Assembly: GCA_022768185.1 (NCBI GenBank)
Contig: JALEMS010000036.1
Location: 1 to 60,866, forward strand
Direction of reading: 5' to 3'
Source: Clostridiales bacterium
GTDB lineage: Bacteria > Bacillota > Clostridia > Oscillospirales > Oscillospiraceae
Length of the DNA: 60,866 bases
Within the stretch, counting starts at the first letter, position 1. The number at the start of each line of letters is the position of its first letter. Of the stretch, positions 42,600 to 51,895 are shown in pieces. The notes beneath the pieces are model-generated. The model was not told the DNA's origin and made no database searches. It saw only the letters and a list, made by a program, of their open reading frames with translations. A program made the translations under genes and the position numbers.

Positions 42600-44546
42600 A
42601 TGAAAAAAACGTTTACATGGATGCTTTGCCTGTCTCTGGCGTTCGGCATGCTCTCCGGCTGCGGCAGTCCGGGCAACGGGCCGGACACACCTGCGCCGGT
42701 GAAGACGGCGGCCGCTGCGCAGCAGGCCGTTTATCTCAGCAGCTATGACCAGGCCTATGCCGCCATTCAGACCGCGGCGAAAAACCAAAACGGCAGAGCC
42801 TATGGCCTGATGCGCAGCGGCGCTGCAATGAACGATGCAGCGGAGGCGCCGATGGAGCCGGAGGCTGCGCCCGAAGCGACGATGATGGCTCCGCAGGGCG
42901 AAGACGCCGGCGGCATGGATTATTCCGGTACCAATGTGCAGGTCGACGGCATCGACGAGCAGGACATCGTCAAAACCGACGGACAGTATATCTATCTGCT
43001 GCGCAGCGGCGAGCTGGTGATCCTGCGCGCTGCCGGAGCGGACACCGAGGTGCTTTCCCAGACACAGATCGGCATCGACTGGCAGAACGAGGCAGGAAAT
43101 GAACAGGAATACAGCGAGCAGTATAAGTGGCCCTCCGGCATGTATGTTGCAAACGGTCGGGTGATCGTTCTGTCATCCTGCTATTCCTATCACAGCTACC
43201 GGGAAAACGACGTCTGGAATTATGACAGCCAGGATTACACCTGCGTGGACCTTTACGACGTGTCCGATCCGGAACAGCCTGTTCTGGCCGAAAGCCTGGG
43301 ACAGGACGGCAGCCTGCAGGATTCCCGTCTCAACGGAGACAGGCTTTATCTTGTCACCGGCTGGTATGCCGACGATCCGCAGGCGGAGCGCCCCGAGACC
43401 TACGTGCCTGCCGTCTACCGCGGCGGCGAGCGCAGCCTGATCGCGCCGGGCGACATCTGCATCTGCCCGCGCAACGAGAGTGCGCGCTATACCAACGTTT
43501 CCGTCATCAACGTGAACGCCGGCGAGATCGAGAAGACACAGTCCCTGCTGGGCGGCGGCGATACGGTTTATATGAATGACGCCAGCCTGTATCTTGCCAA
43601 CAGCGTCACCCGTACCGAAGAAAGCGATCCCTATACCAAAAGCGTCTACACCGTCGTGGATTATGAAAACACGGCCTGCACGGAGCTGACCCGCTTTGAC
43701 ATTGCCGACGGCGCGCTGACCTACGTCGCCTCCGGCGAGGTGGACGGCTTCCTGCACGACCAGTATTCCATGGATGAACAGGACGGCAATCTGCGCATCG
43801 TCACCACGGCAAGCTCCTATCATTACAGCGTCTATACCGATGAGGAAATGGACTTCACCAACTATGTCTCCGGTGACAGCGCCGGCAGCAACGCGCTGTA
43901 CATCCTGGATCCTTCGCTGGACGTCATCGGCAGCATCACCGACCTGGCGCCCGATGAGCAGGTCTATTCCGTCCGCTTCAACGGTGATTACGGCTATTTC
44001 TGCACGTTTGAGACCGTCGACCCGCTCTTCGCGGTCGATCTGAGCGAGCCCACCGCGCCGAAGGTGCTCAGCGCGCTGAAGATCCCCGGCTTCTCGGATT
44101 ATCTGCACGTCTGGAGCGACGGCCGCCTCTTTGGGCTGGGCCAGAACACCCGGACCGAGGGCCAGGGCGACGACCAGTGGATCACCACCGACGGGATGAA
44201 GCTGTCCATGTTCGACACCTCCGATCCGACGGACGTCACCGAGTGTGCCAATCTTGCGCTGGACGCCGATTACAGCGAGGCGCTGTACAACCCCCGCGCC
44301 ATCCTGGTTTCTCATGACCGCAACCTCATCGCCTTCCCGGCGGACGACGGGTATCTCATCTACGGCTATGACGAGCAGGACGGCTTTGCCCTCAAGGCCG
44401 AGGTGCAGCTGGACGACGGCTTCGCCTGGAACAGCCGCGGCCTGTATATCGGCGACCTGTTTTATGTGGTCAGCGAGGAGCGCGTTTCGGTCATCGACCT
44501 GAACAGCCTCGCGCTTACGGCCACCATTCCCATTGCCCGCGGCTGA
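42600..44546 (+). CDS. Beta-propeller domain lipoprotein
   Basis: A 648-aa exported protein. The N-terminus has KK, a hydrophobic core and the lipobox LSGC, so it is a lipoprotein. A linker rich in Ala, Met and Glu follows. The beta-propeller begins near 105 with VDGIDEQDIVKTDGQYIYLLRSGELVIL, the signature of the C-terminal-type Beta_propel family. GAGG at 42589-42592 favours the ATG at 42600 over 42597. The function is unknown; relatives sit on the outer membrane face. Confidence 0.85.
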   Translation: MKKTFTWMLCLSLAFGMLSGCGSPGNGPDTPAPVKTAAAAQQAVYLSSYDQAYAAIQTAAKNQNGRAYGLMRSGAAMNDAAEAPMEPEAAPEATMMAPQGEDAGGMDYSGTNVQVDGIDEQDIVKTDGQYIYLLRSGELVILRAAGADTEVLSQTQIGIDWQNEAGNEQEYSEQYKWPSGMYVANGRVIVLSSCYSYHSYRENDVWNYDSQDYTCVDLYDVSDPEQPVLAESLGQDGSLQDSRLNGDRLYLVTGWYADDPQAERPETYVPAVYRGGERSLIAPGDICICPRNESARYTNVSVINVNAGEIEKTQSLLGGGDTVYMNDASLYLANSVTRTEESDPYTKSVYTVVDYENTACTELTRFDIADGALTYVASGEVDGFLHDQYSMDEQDGNLRIVTTASSYHYSVYTDEEMDFTNYVSGDSAGSNALYILDPSLDVIGSITDLAPDEQVYSVRFNGDYGYFCTFETVDPLFAVDLSEPTAPKVLSALKIPGFSDYLHVWSDGRLFGLGQNTRTEGQGDDQWITTDGMKLSMFDTSDPTDVTECANLALDADYSEALYNPRAILVSHDRNLIAFPADDGYLIYGYDEQDGFALKAEVQLDDGFAWNSRGLYIGDLFYVVSEERVSVIDLNSLALTATIPIARG

Positions 44547-44575
44547 ACGCGGGCCTGAAAGGCGGAAGCACGCAT

Positions 44576-45730
44576 ATGACACAGCGGCTCTATTATGAAG
44601 ACAGCCACATCCGCACGTTCGAGGCGACCGTCCTCTCCTGCACGCAAGCAGAGAGCGGCTGGCGCGTCGTGCTCGACCGAACGGCCTTTTTCCCCGAGGG
44701 CGGCGGCCAGCTGGCCGATCGCGGCACGCTCGGCGCGGCAAACGTGCTCGACGTGCATCTTGCGGGAGACGGGATCGTGCACGTTACCGACGCGCCGCTT
44801 GCGCCGGGCAGCACCGTGTGCGGCACGCTCGACTGGGATACGCGCTTTCGCCGGATGCAGGCGCATTCGGCCGAGCACATCGTCTCCGGTCTGGCGCACC
44901 GGCTGCACGGCTGCGAAAACGTCGGCTTTGCCTGCGGAGACGGCGAGGCGACGCTGGACTTTGACCGTGAGCTGACCGCCGATGAGGTCGCCGTGCTGGA
45001 GCGGGCGGCGAACGGCGCGGTGTTTGCAAACGTGCCGGTTCACACGTTCTTTCCGGAGCCGGGGGCGCTCCCGTCCTATGATTACCGCAGCAAGCTCGAG
45101 CTGACGGAGAACGTCCGGCTGGTGCAGATCGGCGATTACGATCTGTGCGCCTGCTGCGCGCCGCACGTCGCCGCCACCGGAGAGATCGGCGCGATCCGGC
45201 TCGACGGGCTGATGCGTCACCGCGGCGGCGTGCGTCTGCACCTGGCCGCCGGCTGGCGCGCCTATGAGGACGCGCGGCAGGACTTTGAAAACGCGCGGCG
45301 TATTTCAGGCCGCCTGTCCGCTCCCCGCGAGGCCACGGCCGACGCCGTCGAGCGCTTCATGGCCGAGCTGCAGGAGGTCAAAACGGCGCTGACGGCCAAA
45401 AAGCGGGAGCTGACCGCCTGCCGTGCGGCGGCCCTCACTGCCACCGACGGCAGCCTCTGCCTGTTTGACAGCGAGACAGACGCCGCCGCGGCGCGGGAGC
45501 TGGTCAACGCCGGCGTGCCGCTCTGCGGCGGAGCCTGCGGCGTGTTCATGGGTACGGATGCGGCGGGCTACCGCTATATCATCGGCAGCCGCACGCTCGA
45601 TCTGCGGAAGGAGGCTGCGCGCATCAATGCGGCGCTCTCCGGCCGCGGCGGCGGAAAAAGCGCCATGATCGAGGGCAGCTGCCGCGCCTCGCGCGCAGAG
45701 ATCGAGGCGTTTTTCGCACAGCTGCATTAA
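44576..45730 (+). CDS. Alanyl-tRNA editing protein AlaX-L
   Basis: A 384-aa trans-editing protein that deacylates Ser- or Gly-tRNA(Ala). Residues 1-90 are an AlaRS-like beta barrel with [13 protein letters not shown]. The zinc-binding editing motifs are HSAEHIVSG (HxxxH) near 100 and [15 protein letters not shown] (CxxxH) near 205. A C-terminal DHHA1-like region with [13 protein letters not shown] follows. A ribosome site lies in AAAGGCGG upstream. Confidence 0.92.
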   Translation: MTQRLYYEDSHIRTFEATVLSCTQAESGWRVVLDRTAFFPEGGGQLADRGTLGAANVLDVHLAGDGIVHVTDAPLAPGSTVCGTLDWDTRFRRMQAHSAEHIVSGLAHRLHGCENVGFACGDGEATLDFDRELTADEVAVLERAANGAVFANVPVHTFFPEPGALPSYDYRSKLELTENVRLVQIGDYDLCACCAPHVAATGEIGAIRLDGLMRHRGGVRLHLAAGWRAYEDARQDFENARRISGRLSAPREATADAVERFMAELQEVKTALTAKKRELTACRAAALTATDGSLCLFDSETDAAAARELVNAGVPLCGGACGVFMGTDAAGYRYIIGSRTLDLRKEAARINAALSGRGGGKSAMIEGSCRASRAEIEAFFAQLH

Positions 45731-45740
45731 ACAGAAACCG

Positions 45741-45772
45741 CAGCGCCCCGCCGAATGAAAGGCGGGGCGCTG
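45741..45772 (+). terminator. Terminator after alaX
   Basis: CAGCGCCCCGCC (45741-45752) pairs with GGCGGGGCGCTG (45761-45772), with an 8-nt loop, followed by TTGCTATTT. Confidence 0.75.
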
Positions 45773-45778
45773 TTGCTA

Positions 45779-45807
45779 TTTACACAAATTGGGAAACGTG
45801 GTATAAT
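45779..45807 (+). promoter_or_regulatory. Promoter of the prfA operon
   Basis: TTTACA (45779-45784) and TATAAT (45802-45807) with 17-nt spacing, directly behind the alaX terminator. Confidence 0.85.
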
Positions 45808-45855
45808 ACCCTATTATCAGTGCAGAGATTTTCAATGGAAGCAAGAGGTCGTTTC

Positions 45856-46938
45856 ATGCTGGATAAGCTGCGGCGCATTGAAAAACAATATACCGGTCTG
45901 GAGGCGCGCATGGAGCAGCCGGAAACCTGGGCCGATCCGGACACATACTCCGAGTTGACCAGGGAGCAGCGGCGGCTGCAGCCCATCGTCGAGGCATTCC
46001 GCCGCTACGAGCACCTGGAAGACACCGCGCGGGAGGCCGAATCGCTGCTGGCCGGCGGCGTGGACGACGCGGAGTTTCGCACCATGCTGCGCGAGGAGCT
46101 GCAGCAGGCGAAGGACGGCATGGAGCAGCTGTACCGGCAGATGCAGGTGCTGCTGCTGCCGCGCGATCCCAACGATGAGCGCAATGTCATCGTCGAGATC
46201 CGCGGAGGCGTCGGCGGGGAGGAAAGCGCCCTGTTTGCCCACACGCTTTACCGGATGTATGCCATGTATGCCGACGCGCACAAGTGGCGCACGGAAATCG
46301 CCAACCTCAGCGAAACGGAGCTGGGCGGAATCCGGGAGGTCAGCTTTCTCATCGAGGGCGAGGGCGCATGGTCGCGCCTGAAATTCGAATCCGGCGTGCA
46401 CCGGGTGCAGCGTGTGCCGGAAACCGAGGCCGGCGGACGCATCCACACCAGCACCGTCACCGTGGCCGTGCTGCCGGAGGCCGACGAGGTGGACGTGCGC
46501 ATCGACCCGGGCGAGCTGCAGATCGACACGTTCCGTTCCTCCGGCGCGGGCGGACAGCACGTCAACAAAACAGAGAGCGCCATCCGCATCACCCATCTGC
46601 CTACGGGCATGGTGGTGGAATGCCAGGACGAGCGCAGCCAGTATAAAAACAAGGACCGTGCCATGAAGATCCTGGCCAGCCGCCTGTATGAGCAGCAGCG
46701 GCAGAAGCAGGAGGCGGCCATCGCCGCCGAGCGCCGCAGCCAGGTCGGCACCGGGATGCGCAACGAGCGCATCCGCACATATAACTTCCCGCAGGGCCGT
46801 GTGACCGATCACCGCATCGGGCTGACCCTGTACCGGCTCGACCAGATTTTAAACGGCGATCTGGACGAGCTGATCGACGCTTTGGTGACCGCCGATCAGG
46901 CGGAAAAATTAAGGGAGCAGGCTGAACATGGAAACTGA
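45856..46938 (+). CDS. prfA: Peptide chain release factor 1
   Basis: A 360-aa release factor for UAA/UAG stops. The GGQ motif is in [17 protein letters not shown] near residue 230, preceded by [21 protein letters not shown], which marks it as a class I release factor with RF1-like length. AGAGG 7 nt upstream sets the ATG at 45856. It overlaps the downstream Sua5-CoaE gene by 11 nt. An adjacent prmC is not present. Confidence 0.94.
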   Translation: MLDKLRRIEKQYTGLEARMEQPETWADPDTYSELTREQRRLQPIVEAFRRYEHLEDTAREAESLLAGGVDDAEFRTMLREELQQAKDGMEQLYRQMQVLLLPRDPNDERNVIVEIRGGVGGEESALFAHTLYRMYAMYADAHKWRTEIANLSETELGGIREVSFLIEGEGAWSRLKFESGVHRVQRVPETEAGGRIHTSTVTVAVLPEADEVDVRIDPGELQIDTFRSSGAGGQHVNKTESAIRITHLPTGMVVECQDERSQYKNKDRAMKILASRLYEQQRQKQEAAIAAERRSQVGTGMRNERIRTYNFPQGRVTDHRIGLTLYRLDQILNGDLDELIDALVTADQAEKLREQAEHGN

Positions 46939-48136
46939 AATCATTGGTAAGGAAACGCTTCTGAACGCCGCCCGCTTTCTGGTCGAGGGCGGCCATGTGG
47001 CCGTGCCGACCGAAACGGTGTACGGTCTGGCGTGCAACGGCCTGAACCGGCGCGCCGTGCAGAATCTGTATGAGATCAAGGGCCGCCCGGCAGTGCGTCC
47101 GATCTCGCTGATGGTGTCCGGGCCGCAGGCGATGGATCAGTATTGCCGCAGCGTGCCGCAGGCGGCGCGCCTGCTGGCGGAGCGCTTCTGGCCCGGCCCG
47201 CTCACCATCGTGCTGGAGGCCAACACGGAGCTGGTGCCGGACGTGGTGCGCGCCGGCGGCGAGACGGTCGGCCTGCGCTGCCCGGATCATCCGCTCACGC
47301 GCAAGCTGCTGTCTCTGTGCGACGTGCCGCTGGCCGTGCCCTCCGCCAACCCGACCGGCAGCCCCTCGCCCAAAACGGCTGAGGAGGTGCGCCGCTATTT
47401 CGACGGAAAGATCGAGGCCATCATCGACGGCGGCCCCTGCGGCATCGGCAGGGAATCAACGGTGATCGACCTGTCCCGTACGCCGTACCGCATCCTGCGC
47501 CGCGGCGCGCTCGATGAGGACGTCATCGCCGACGCGCTGATGCGTGGGATGACCATTATCGGCATCACCGGCGGCACCGGCGCGGGCAAGACCACGGCGC
47601 TGGGCGTGCTGCGCGAGATGGGCGCGTTTGCCATCGACTGCGACGACGTGTATCATGCTTTGCTGCGGAACAATTCCCAGCTGGTCAGCGAGCTGGGCGC
47701 GCGTTTCCCCGGTACGGTGACAGACGGCGAGCTGCAGCGCAAGGCGCTGGGCGAGATCGTGTTCTCCGACGCGGTGTCGCTGCGCGACCTCAACGCCATC
47801 GCACACCGCTACGTGCGCGCCGAGGTCATCCGTCTGCTGCGGGAGCACGCCATGGCCGGCGGCACGCTGGCGGCCATCGACGCGGTGGAGCTGTTTGAAG
47901 GCGACCTGGCCGCGCTGTGCACCGTCACCGTCGGCGTGACGGCGCAGGAGGACATCCGCATCCGGCGCATCATGCGCCGCGAGGGCGTCAGCGAGCCGTA
48001 TGCCCGCAGCCGCGCCCGCGCACAGAAGCCGGATGAATACTATGTAAGCAAGTGCGATATGACGCTGCGCAACAACGGCTCTGAGGCCGAGTTTGCCGGC
48101 AAATGCAGAGATATTTTTGGAGGTATGAAAAAATGA
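46928..48136 (+). CDS. Fusion of threonylcarbamoyl-AMP synthase (TsaC/Sua5) and dephospho-CoA kinase (CoaE)
   Basis: A 402-aa protein in one uninterrupted frame. Residues 1-205 are a YrdC domain with [13 protein letters not shown]51-x-RP and the SAN motif (139-141), making L-threonylcarbamoyl-AMP for tRNA t6A. Residues 208-402 are a CoaE kinase with P-loop [12 protein letters not shown] (212-223), DCDD and LFEGDL. The Sua5 C-terminal domain is absent; CoaE takes its place. An ATG at 47549 starts the kinase part but has no good ribosome site. Upstream it overlaps prfA; its stop overlaps the M18 start (ATGA). Confidence 0.9.
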   Translation: METEIIGKETLLNAARFLVEGGHVAVPTETVYGLACNGLNRRAVQNLYEIKGRPAVRPISLMVSGPQAMDQYCRSVPQAARLLAERFWPGPLTIVLEANTELVPDVVRAGGETVGLRCPDHPLTRKLLSLCDVPLAVPSANPTGSPSPKTAEEVRRYFDGKIEAIIDGGPCGIGRESTVIDLSRTPYRILRRGALDEDVIADALMRGMTIIGITGGTGAGKTTALGVLREMGAFAIDCDDVYHALLRNNSQLVSELGARFPGTVTDGELQRKALGEIVFSDAVSLRDLNAIAHRYVRAEVIRLLREHAMAGGTLAAIDAVELFEGDLAALCTVTVGVTAQEDIRIRRIMRREGVSEPYARSRARAQKPDEYYVSKCDMTLRNNGSEAEFAGKCRDIFGGMKK

Positions 48137-49530
48137 GCACCGAAAAAAAGACCGAGGACATGCGGAAGAAGTTTTTCTACGAGCGCAAAAACGGTTATGA
48201 TCTCATCAAAACGCCGGAACGCAAGAAGATGGAAGCCTACTGCGAGGGCTACAAGCGCTTTTTGAACACGGCGCGCACCGAGCGCGAAGCCGTGCGCGAG
48301 GCGATCCGTCAGGCCGAAGCGCTGGGCTTCGTCCCTTACGAGCGCGGTATGGAGCTCGAGCCCGGCATGAAGGTATATAAAAGCAACCGCGGCAAGGCCC
48401 TGATGCTGGCCGTCATCGGCAAAAAGACGCTGGATGAGGGCTGCGTCATCGCCGCGGCGCATGTCGACGCCCCGCGCATCGATCTCAAGCAGGTGCCCCT
48501 GTTTGAAAGCGACGAGCTGGCTTTCTTCAAGACGCATTATTACGGCGGCATCAAGAAGTATCAGTGGGTGACGATTCCGCTGGAGCTGCACGGCGTGGTT
48601 GCGCTGAAAAACGGTGAGACGGTCGACGTTGTCATCGGCCACGATCCGGACGACCCGCAGTTTGTCATCACAGACCTGCTGCCGCACCTCGGCCGCGACC
48701 AGATGAAGAAGACTGCAAGCGAGGTCATCTCCGGCGAGGCGATGAACATCCTCATCGGCAGCGCCCCGTATGACGACGAGGGCAAGGATCGCGTGAAGCT
48801 GGCCGTTCTCTCGCTGCTGTACGATTCCTACGGTATCACCGAGGAGGATTTCCTTTCCGCCGAGCTGACGGCTGTGCCGTCCATGCCGGTGCGCGACGTG
48901 GGTCTCGACCGCAGCATGATCGGCGGCTACGGCCACGACGACCGGGTGTGCGCCTATGCCGAGCTGCGCGCCCTGTTCGATCTGGATACGCCCGACCGCA
49001 CGGCGGTGTGTATCCTTGCCGACAAGGAGGAGACCGGCTCCGACGGCGTCTCCGGCATGCAGAGCAGCGCGTTTGAGTGCTTCATGGAGGACCTGTGCGC
49101 CAGCCAGGGCGTGACGCTGCGTCACTGCTTTGAGAAGAGCTTCTGCCTGTCCGCGGACGTCACGAACGCGCTCGATCCCAACTACCCCGAGGTCAGCGAA
49201 AAGCTCAACGAGGCGCGCTGCAACTACGGCGTGTCCATCAGCAAATTCACCGGCGCGCGCGGCAAGTCCGGCACGAGCGACGCCTCGGCCGAGGTGGTGG
49301 CGCACCTGCGCCGCGTGTTCGACGAGGCCGGCGTGGTCTGGCAGCTGACCGAGCTGGGCAAGGTCGACCAGGGCGGCGGCGGTACCGTGGCGCTGTTCAT
49401 GGCCAACCGCAACATCGACACCATTGACGCCGGCGTGCCCGTGCTGTCGATGCATGCGCCGTTTGAGGTTGTGGCAAAGCTTGACTGCTGGATGACCTAC
49501 AAGGCGGTGCTGGCGCTGTATCAGCACTGA
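48133..49530 (+). CDS. M18-family aminopeptidase
   Basis: A 465-aa zinc metalloaminopeptidase. Metal and catalytic segments are AAHVDAPRIDLKQ, GYGHDDRVCAYA, ADKEETGSDG and LSMHAPFEVVAKLD. It is of the bacterial ApeA/ApeB-like kind that removes N-terminal residues, often acidic or neutral, in the cytosol. GGAGGT 8 nt before the ATG. Translationally coupled to the Sua5-CoaE gene. Confidence 0.92.
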   Translation: MSTEKKTEDMRKKFFYERKNGYDLIKTPERKKMEAYCEGYKRFLNTARTEREAVREAIRQAEALGFVPYERGMELEPGMKVYKSNRGKALMLAVIGKKTLDEGCVIAAAHVDAPRIDLKQVPLFESDELAFFKTHYYGGIKKYQWVTIPLELHGVVALKNGETVDVVIGHDPDDPQFVITDLLPHLGRDQMKKTASEVISGEAMNILIGSAPYDDEGKDRVKLAVLSLLYDSYGITEEDFLSAELTAVPSMPVRDVGLDRSMIGGYGHDDRVCAYAELRALFDLDTPDRTAVCILADKEETGSDGVSGMQSSAFECFMEDLCASQGVTLRHCFEKSFCLSADVTNALDPNYPEVSEKLNEARCNYGVSISKFTGARGKSGTSDASAEVVAHLRRVFDEAGVVWQLTELGKVDQGGGGTVALFMANRNIDTIDAGVPVLSMHAPFEVVAKLDCWMTYKAVLALYQH

Positions 49531-49552
49531 GCCGCTTTTCGGGATAAAACGT

Positions 49553-49579
49553 CCCCGCTCCGGAAACACTGGAGCGGGG
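49553..49579 (+). terminator. Hairpin between aminopeptidase and TepA-like genes, overlapping a ribosome site
   Basis: CCCCGCTCC (49553-49561) pairs with GGAGCGGGG (49571-49579). The 3' arm carries the only ribosome-site-like sequence (GGAGCGGGGG) of the following gene, so the fold could reduce its translation. The T-tract is weak, so termination is uncertain. Confidence 0.5.
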
Positions 49580-49589
49580 GTGTTTCTTT

Positions 49590-50267
49590 ATGGAAGAAAA
49601 CGAACGCAGGGAAATCCATGAGCTGGGCAGCAGTCTGGCGCGCTCCGAGGACGGCGTGATCCACTGCCTGACCATCGTCGGCCAGGTGGAGGGGCATCAG
49701 CTGCTGCCATCCGACAGCAAGAGCACGAAGTATGAGCATGTCATGCCGCTTCTGGCCTGTGTGGAGGAGTCGGATGAGATCGACGGGCTGCTGGTGCTGC
49801 TCAACACGGCGGGGGGCGACGTGGAGGCAGGCCTTGCCATCGCCGAGCTGATTGCCGGGATGAAAAAGCCCACGGCCTCGCTGGTGCTGGGCGGGGGGCA
49901 CTCCATCGGCGTGCCGCTGGCAGTGTCGGCCTCGCGCAGCTTCATCGCGCCCTCCGCCGCCATGACGATCCACCCGGTGCGGCTCAACGGCGTGGTGATC
50001 GGCGTGCCGCAGACCTATAATTACTTTGCGCGCATTCAGGACCGCATCGTGCATTTTGTGACGGAAAACGCCCGCATCAGCGAGGCGGACTTCCGCAGCC
50101 TGATGATGCGCACTGGCGAGATGGCGAACGACGTCGGCAGCGTCATCGACGGGCGCGAGGCCGTCGCCTGCGGGCTGATTGACGAGCTGGGAAGCCTGTC
50201 GGATGCGCTGGATTATCTGCACGGACAGATCCGCGCGCGGCGGGCGGCGCAGACCCCGCCGGCGTGA
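49590..50267 (+). CDS. tepA: ClpP/TepA-like serine protease
   Basis: A 225-aa ClpP-fold protein. The catalytic Ser is in GGGHSIGVPLAVSASRS and the His in MTIHPVRLNG. LLVLLNTAGGDVEAGLAIAELIAG is the ClpP oxyanion-side segment. The mix fits TepA (translocation-enhancing protein) of sporeformers, reported in Bacillus to degrade small acid-soluble spore proteins at germination. Downstream of a hairpin that may cover its ribosome site. Confidence 0.85.
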   Translation: MEENERREIHELGSSLARSEDGVIHCLTIVGQVEGHQLLPSDSKSTKYEHVMPLLACVEESDEIDGLLVLLNTAGGDVEAGLAIAELIAGMKKPTASLVLGGGHSIGVPLAVSASRSFIAPSAAMTIHPVRLNGVVIGVPQTYNYFARIQDRIVHFVTENARISEADFRSLMMRTGEMANDVGSVIDGREAVACGLIDELGSLSDALDYLHGQIRARRAAQTPPA

Positions 50268-50298
50268 GCGGTTTTTCTGCACGTGCGCGCAAATCTGT

Positions 50299-50338
50299 TT
50301 GCGCTTTCGGGCGAGGCATGGTACAATACCATATTGTA
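50299..50338 (+). promoter_or_regulatory. Promoter of the trmB operon with overlapping palindrome
   Basis: TTGCGC (50299-50304) and TACAAT (50322-50327) have 17-nt spacing. The -10 is the left arm of an inverted repeat TACAAT-accat-ATTGTA (50322-50338), which could be an operator at the start point. Confidence 0.7.
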
Positions 50339-50427
50339 TGTCTGTTTGCGGCACGTGCCGCGTCCGGCACCCTTCCGGCGCGGCGCGGCGCGGCCGCATA
50401 TCCTGCAATTGCAAGAGGTAACTGCCA

Positions 50428-51129
50428 ATGAGAATGAGAAAGAAACCCAATCTGGTTCCGCGCATGGAGCGCTGCGCGGCCCTGCTGGAGACGCAGCCGC
50501 AGCAGCTGCGCGGCAGATGGCTGCAGGAGCGCCCGGCTTTCGGCGAGCTGCGTCTGGAACTGGGCTGCGGCAAGGGGCGCTTTACCGCCGATCTGGCGGA
50601 GCAGAACCCGCAGACGCTGCTTGTGGCCGTGGAAAAGGTGCAGGACGCGATGGTTGTGGCCATGGAGCGCGTGCACGAGCGCGGGCTGGAAAACGTTCGC
50701 TTTCTGGATATGGACGCGGTGCATGTCACGGAGGTGTTCGCCCCGGGCGAGGTCTCACGCATCTACATAAATTTTCCCGATCCCTGGTTGAAAACCAAGC
50801 AGTATAAGCGCCGGCTGACGGCCCCGTCGTTTCTGCGGCTGTATGCCGCCGTGCTGCCGCTGGGCGGCGCGGTGGAGTTCAAGACGGACAACGCGGCGCT
50901 GTTCGAGTGGTCGCTTGAGCAGTTCACGGCCGAGGGCTGGACGCTGGAGTGCGTCACGCGGGATCGGCACGCCAACGGCCCGGTCGGTGTGATGACCGAC
51001 TATGAGGCAAAGTTCCATGAGCAGGGCGTGAAGATCTGTCACTGTCTGGCGGTCCGCCCGGAGCATCCGACAGCGCCTTCCCCGGCAGAGCGGGAGAGCC
51101 CCGCTCCCGCGGAAGCGCAGGAGGCGTGA
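50428..51129 (+). CDS. trmB: tRNA (guanine-N7)-methyltransferase
   Basis: A 233-aa SAM-dependent enzyme for m7G46 in tRNA. LRLELGCGKGRFTADLAEQNP is the SAM site, RIYINFPDPWLKTKQYKRRL the family motif and FKTDNAALFEWSLE a conserved C-terminal block. A Pro/Ala/Glu-rich tail of about 20 residues is extra. The start of a five-gene operon with exoA, dusB, a sigma factor and its anti-sigma. Confidence 0.94.
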   Translation: MRMRKKPNLVPRMERCAALLETQPQQLRGRWLQERPAFGELRLELGCGKGRFTADLAEQNPQTLLVAVEKVQDAMVVAMERVHERGLENVRFLDMDAVHVTEVFAPGEVSRIYINFPDPWLKTKQYKRRLTAPSFLRLYAAVLPLGGAVEFKTDNAALFEWSLEQFTAEGWTLECVTRDRHANGPVGVMTDYEAKFHEQGVKICHCLAVRPEHPTAPSPAERESPAPAEAQEA

Positions 51130-51130
51130 A

Positions 51131-51895
51131 ATGCGCTTCGTATCATGGAACGTCAACGGTCTGCGCGCCTGTGTGAAAAAGGGCTTTGAGGAGACGTTTT
51201 ACGCGCAGAACGCCGACGTGGTCTGCCTGCAGGAGACCAAGCTGCAGCCCGGACAGCTCACGCTGGAGCTGCCCGGCTGGCAGCAGTATTGGAACTGCGC
51301 CGAGCGGAAGGGCTATTCCGGCACGGCGGTGTTCACGCGCGTCGAGCCGCTGTCGGTGCAGTACGGCATCGGTCTGCCGGAGCACGATACCGAGGGGCGC
51401 GTCATCACGCTGGAGCTGCCGCAGCTGTATTTTGTATGCGTGTACACCCCCAATTCGCAGGACGGCCTGCGCAGGCTGGACTACCGCATGCAGTGGGAGG
51501 ACGATTTCCGGGACTATCTGCTGCAGCTGGATGCGAAAAAGCCCGTGGTTGTCGGCGGAGACTTCAACGTGGCCCATCAGGAGATCGACCTGAAAAATCC
51601 CGGGACCAACCGCACCAATCCCGGCTTCACCGACGCCGAGCGCGGCAGGCTGACGCAGCTGCTCGCCGCCGGGTTCACCGACAGCTTCCGCCATCTCTAC
51701 CCCGACCGCACCGGGGCGTATACCTGGTGGAGCTACCGGGCCAACGCCCGGGCCAATAACACGGGCTGGCGCATCGACTATTTCCTCACGTCCGACCGGC
51801 TGGCGCCCTGTATCACGGGCGCGTCGATCTGGCCGGAGGTGATGGGCTCGGATCACTGCCCCGTGATGCTGGAGCTTTCAGAGGAGCTATGCTGA
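51131..51895 (+). CDS. exoA: Exodeoxyribonuclease III / AP endonuclease
   Basis: A 254-aa endonuclease/exonuclease/phosphatase-fold enzyme. SWNVNGLRA, CLQETKLQ, YSGTAVFTR, GGDFNVAHQEID and GSDHCPV are the catalytic segments. It cuts at abasic sites, complementing the glycosylase at 8390-8956. GGAGG 6 nt before the ATG; overlaps dusB by 7 nt. Confidence 0.94.
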   Translation: MRFVSWNVNGLRACVKKGFEETFYAQNADVVCLQETKLQPGQLTLELPGWQQYWNCAERKGYSGTAVFTRVEPLSVQYGIGLPEHDTEGRVITLELPQLYFVCVYTPNSQDGLRRLDYRMQWEDDFRDYLLQLDAKKPVVVGGDFNVAHQEIDLKNPGTNRTNPGFTDAERGRLTQLLAAGFTDSFRHLYPDRTGAYTWWSYRANARANNTGWRIDYFLTSDRLAPCITGASIWPEVMGSDHCPVMLELSEELC

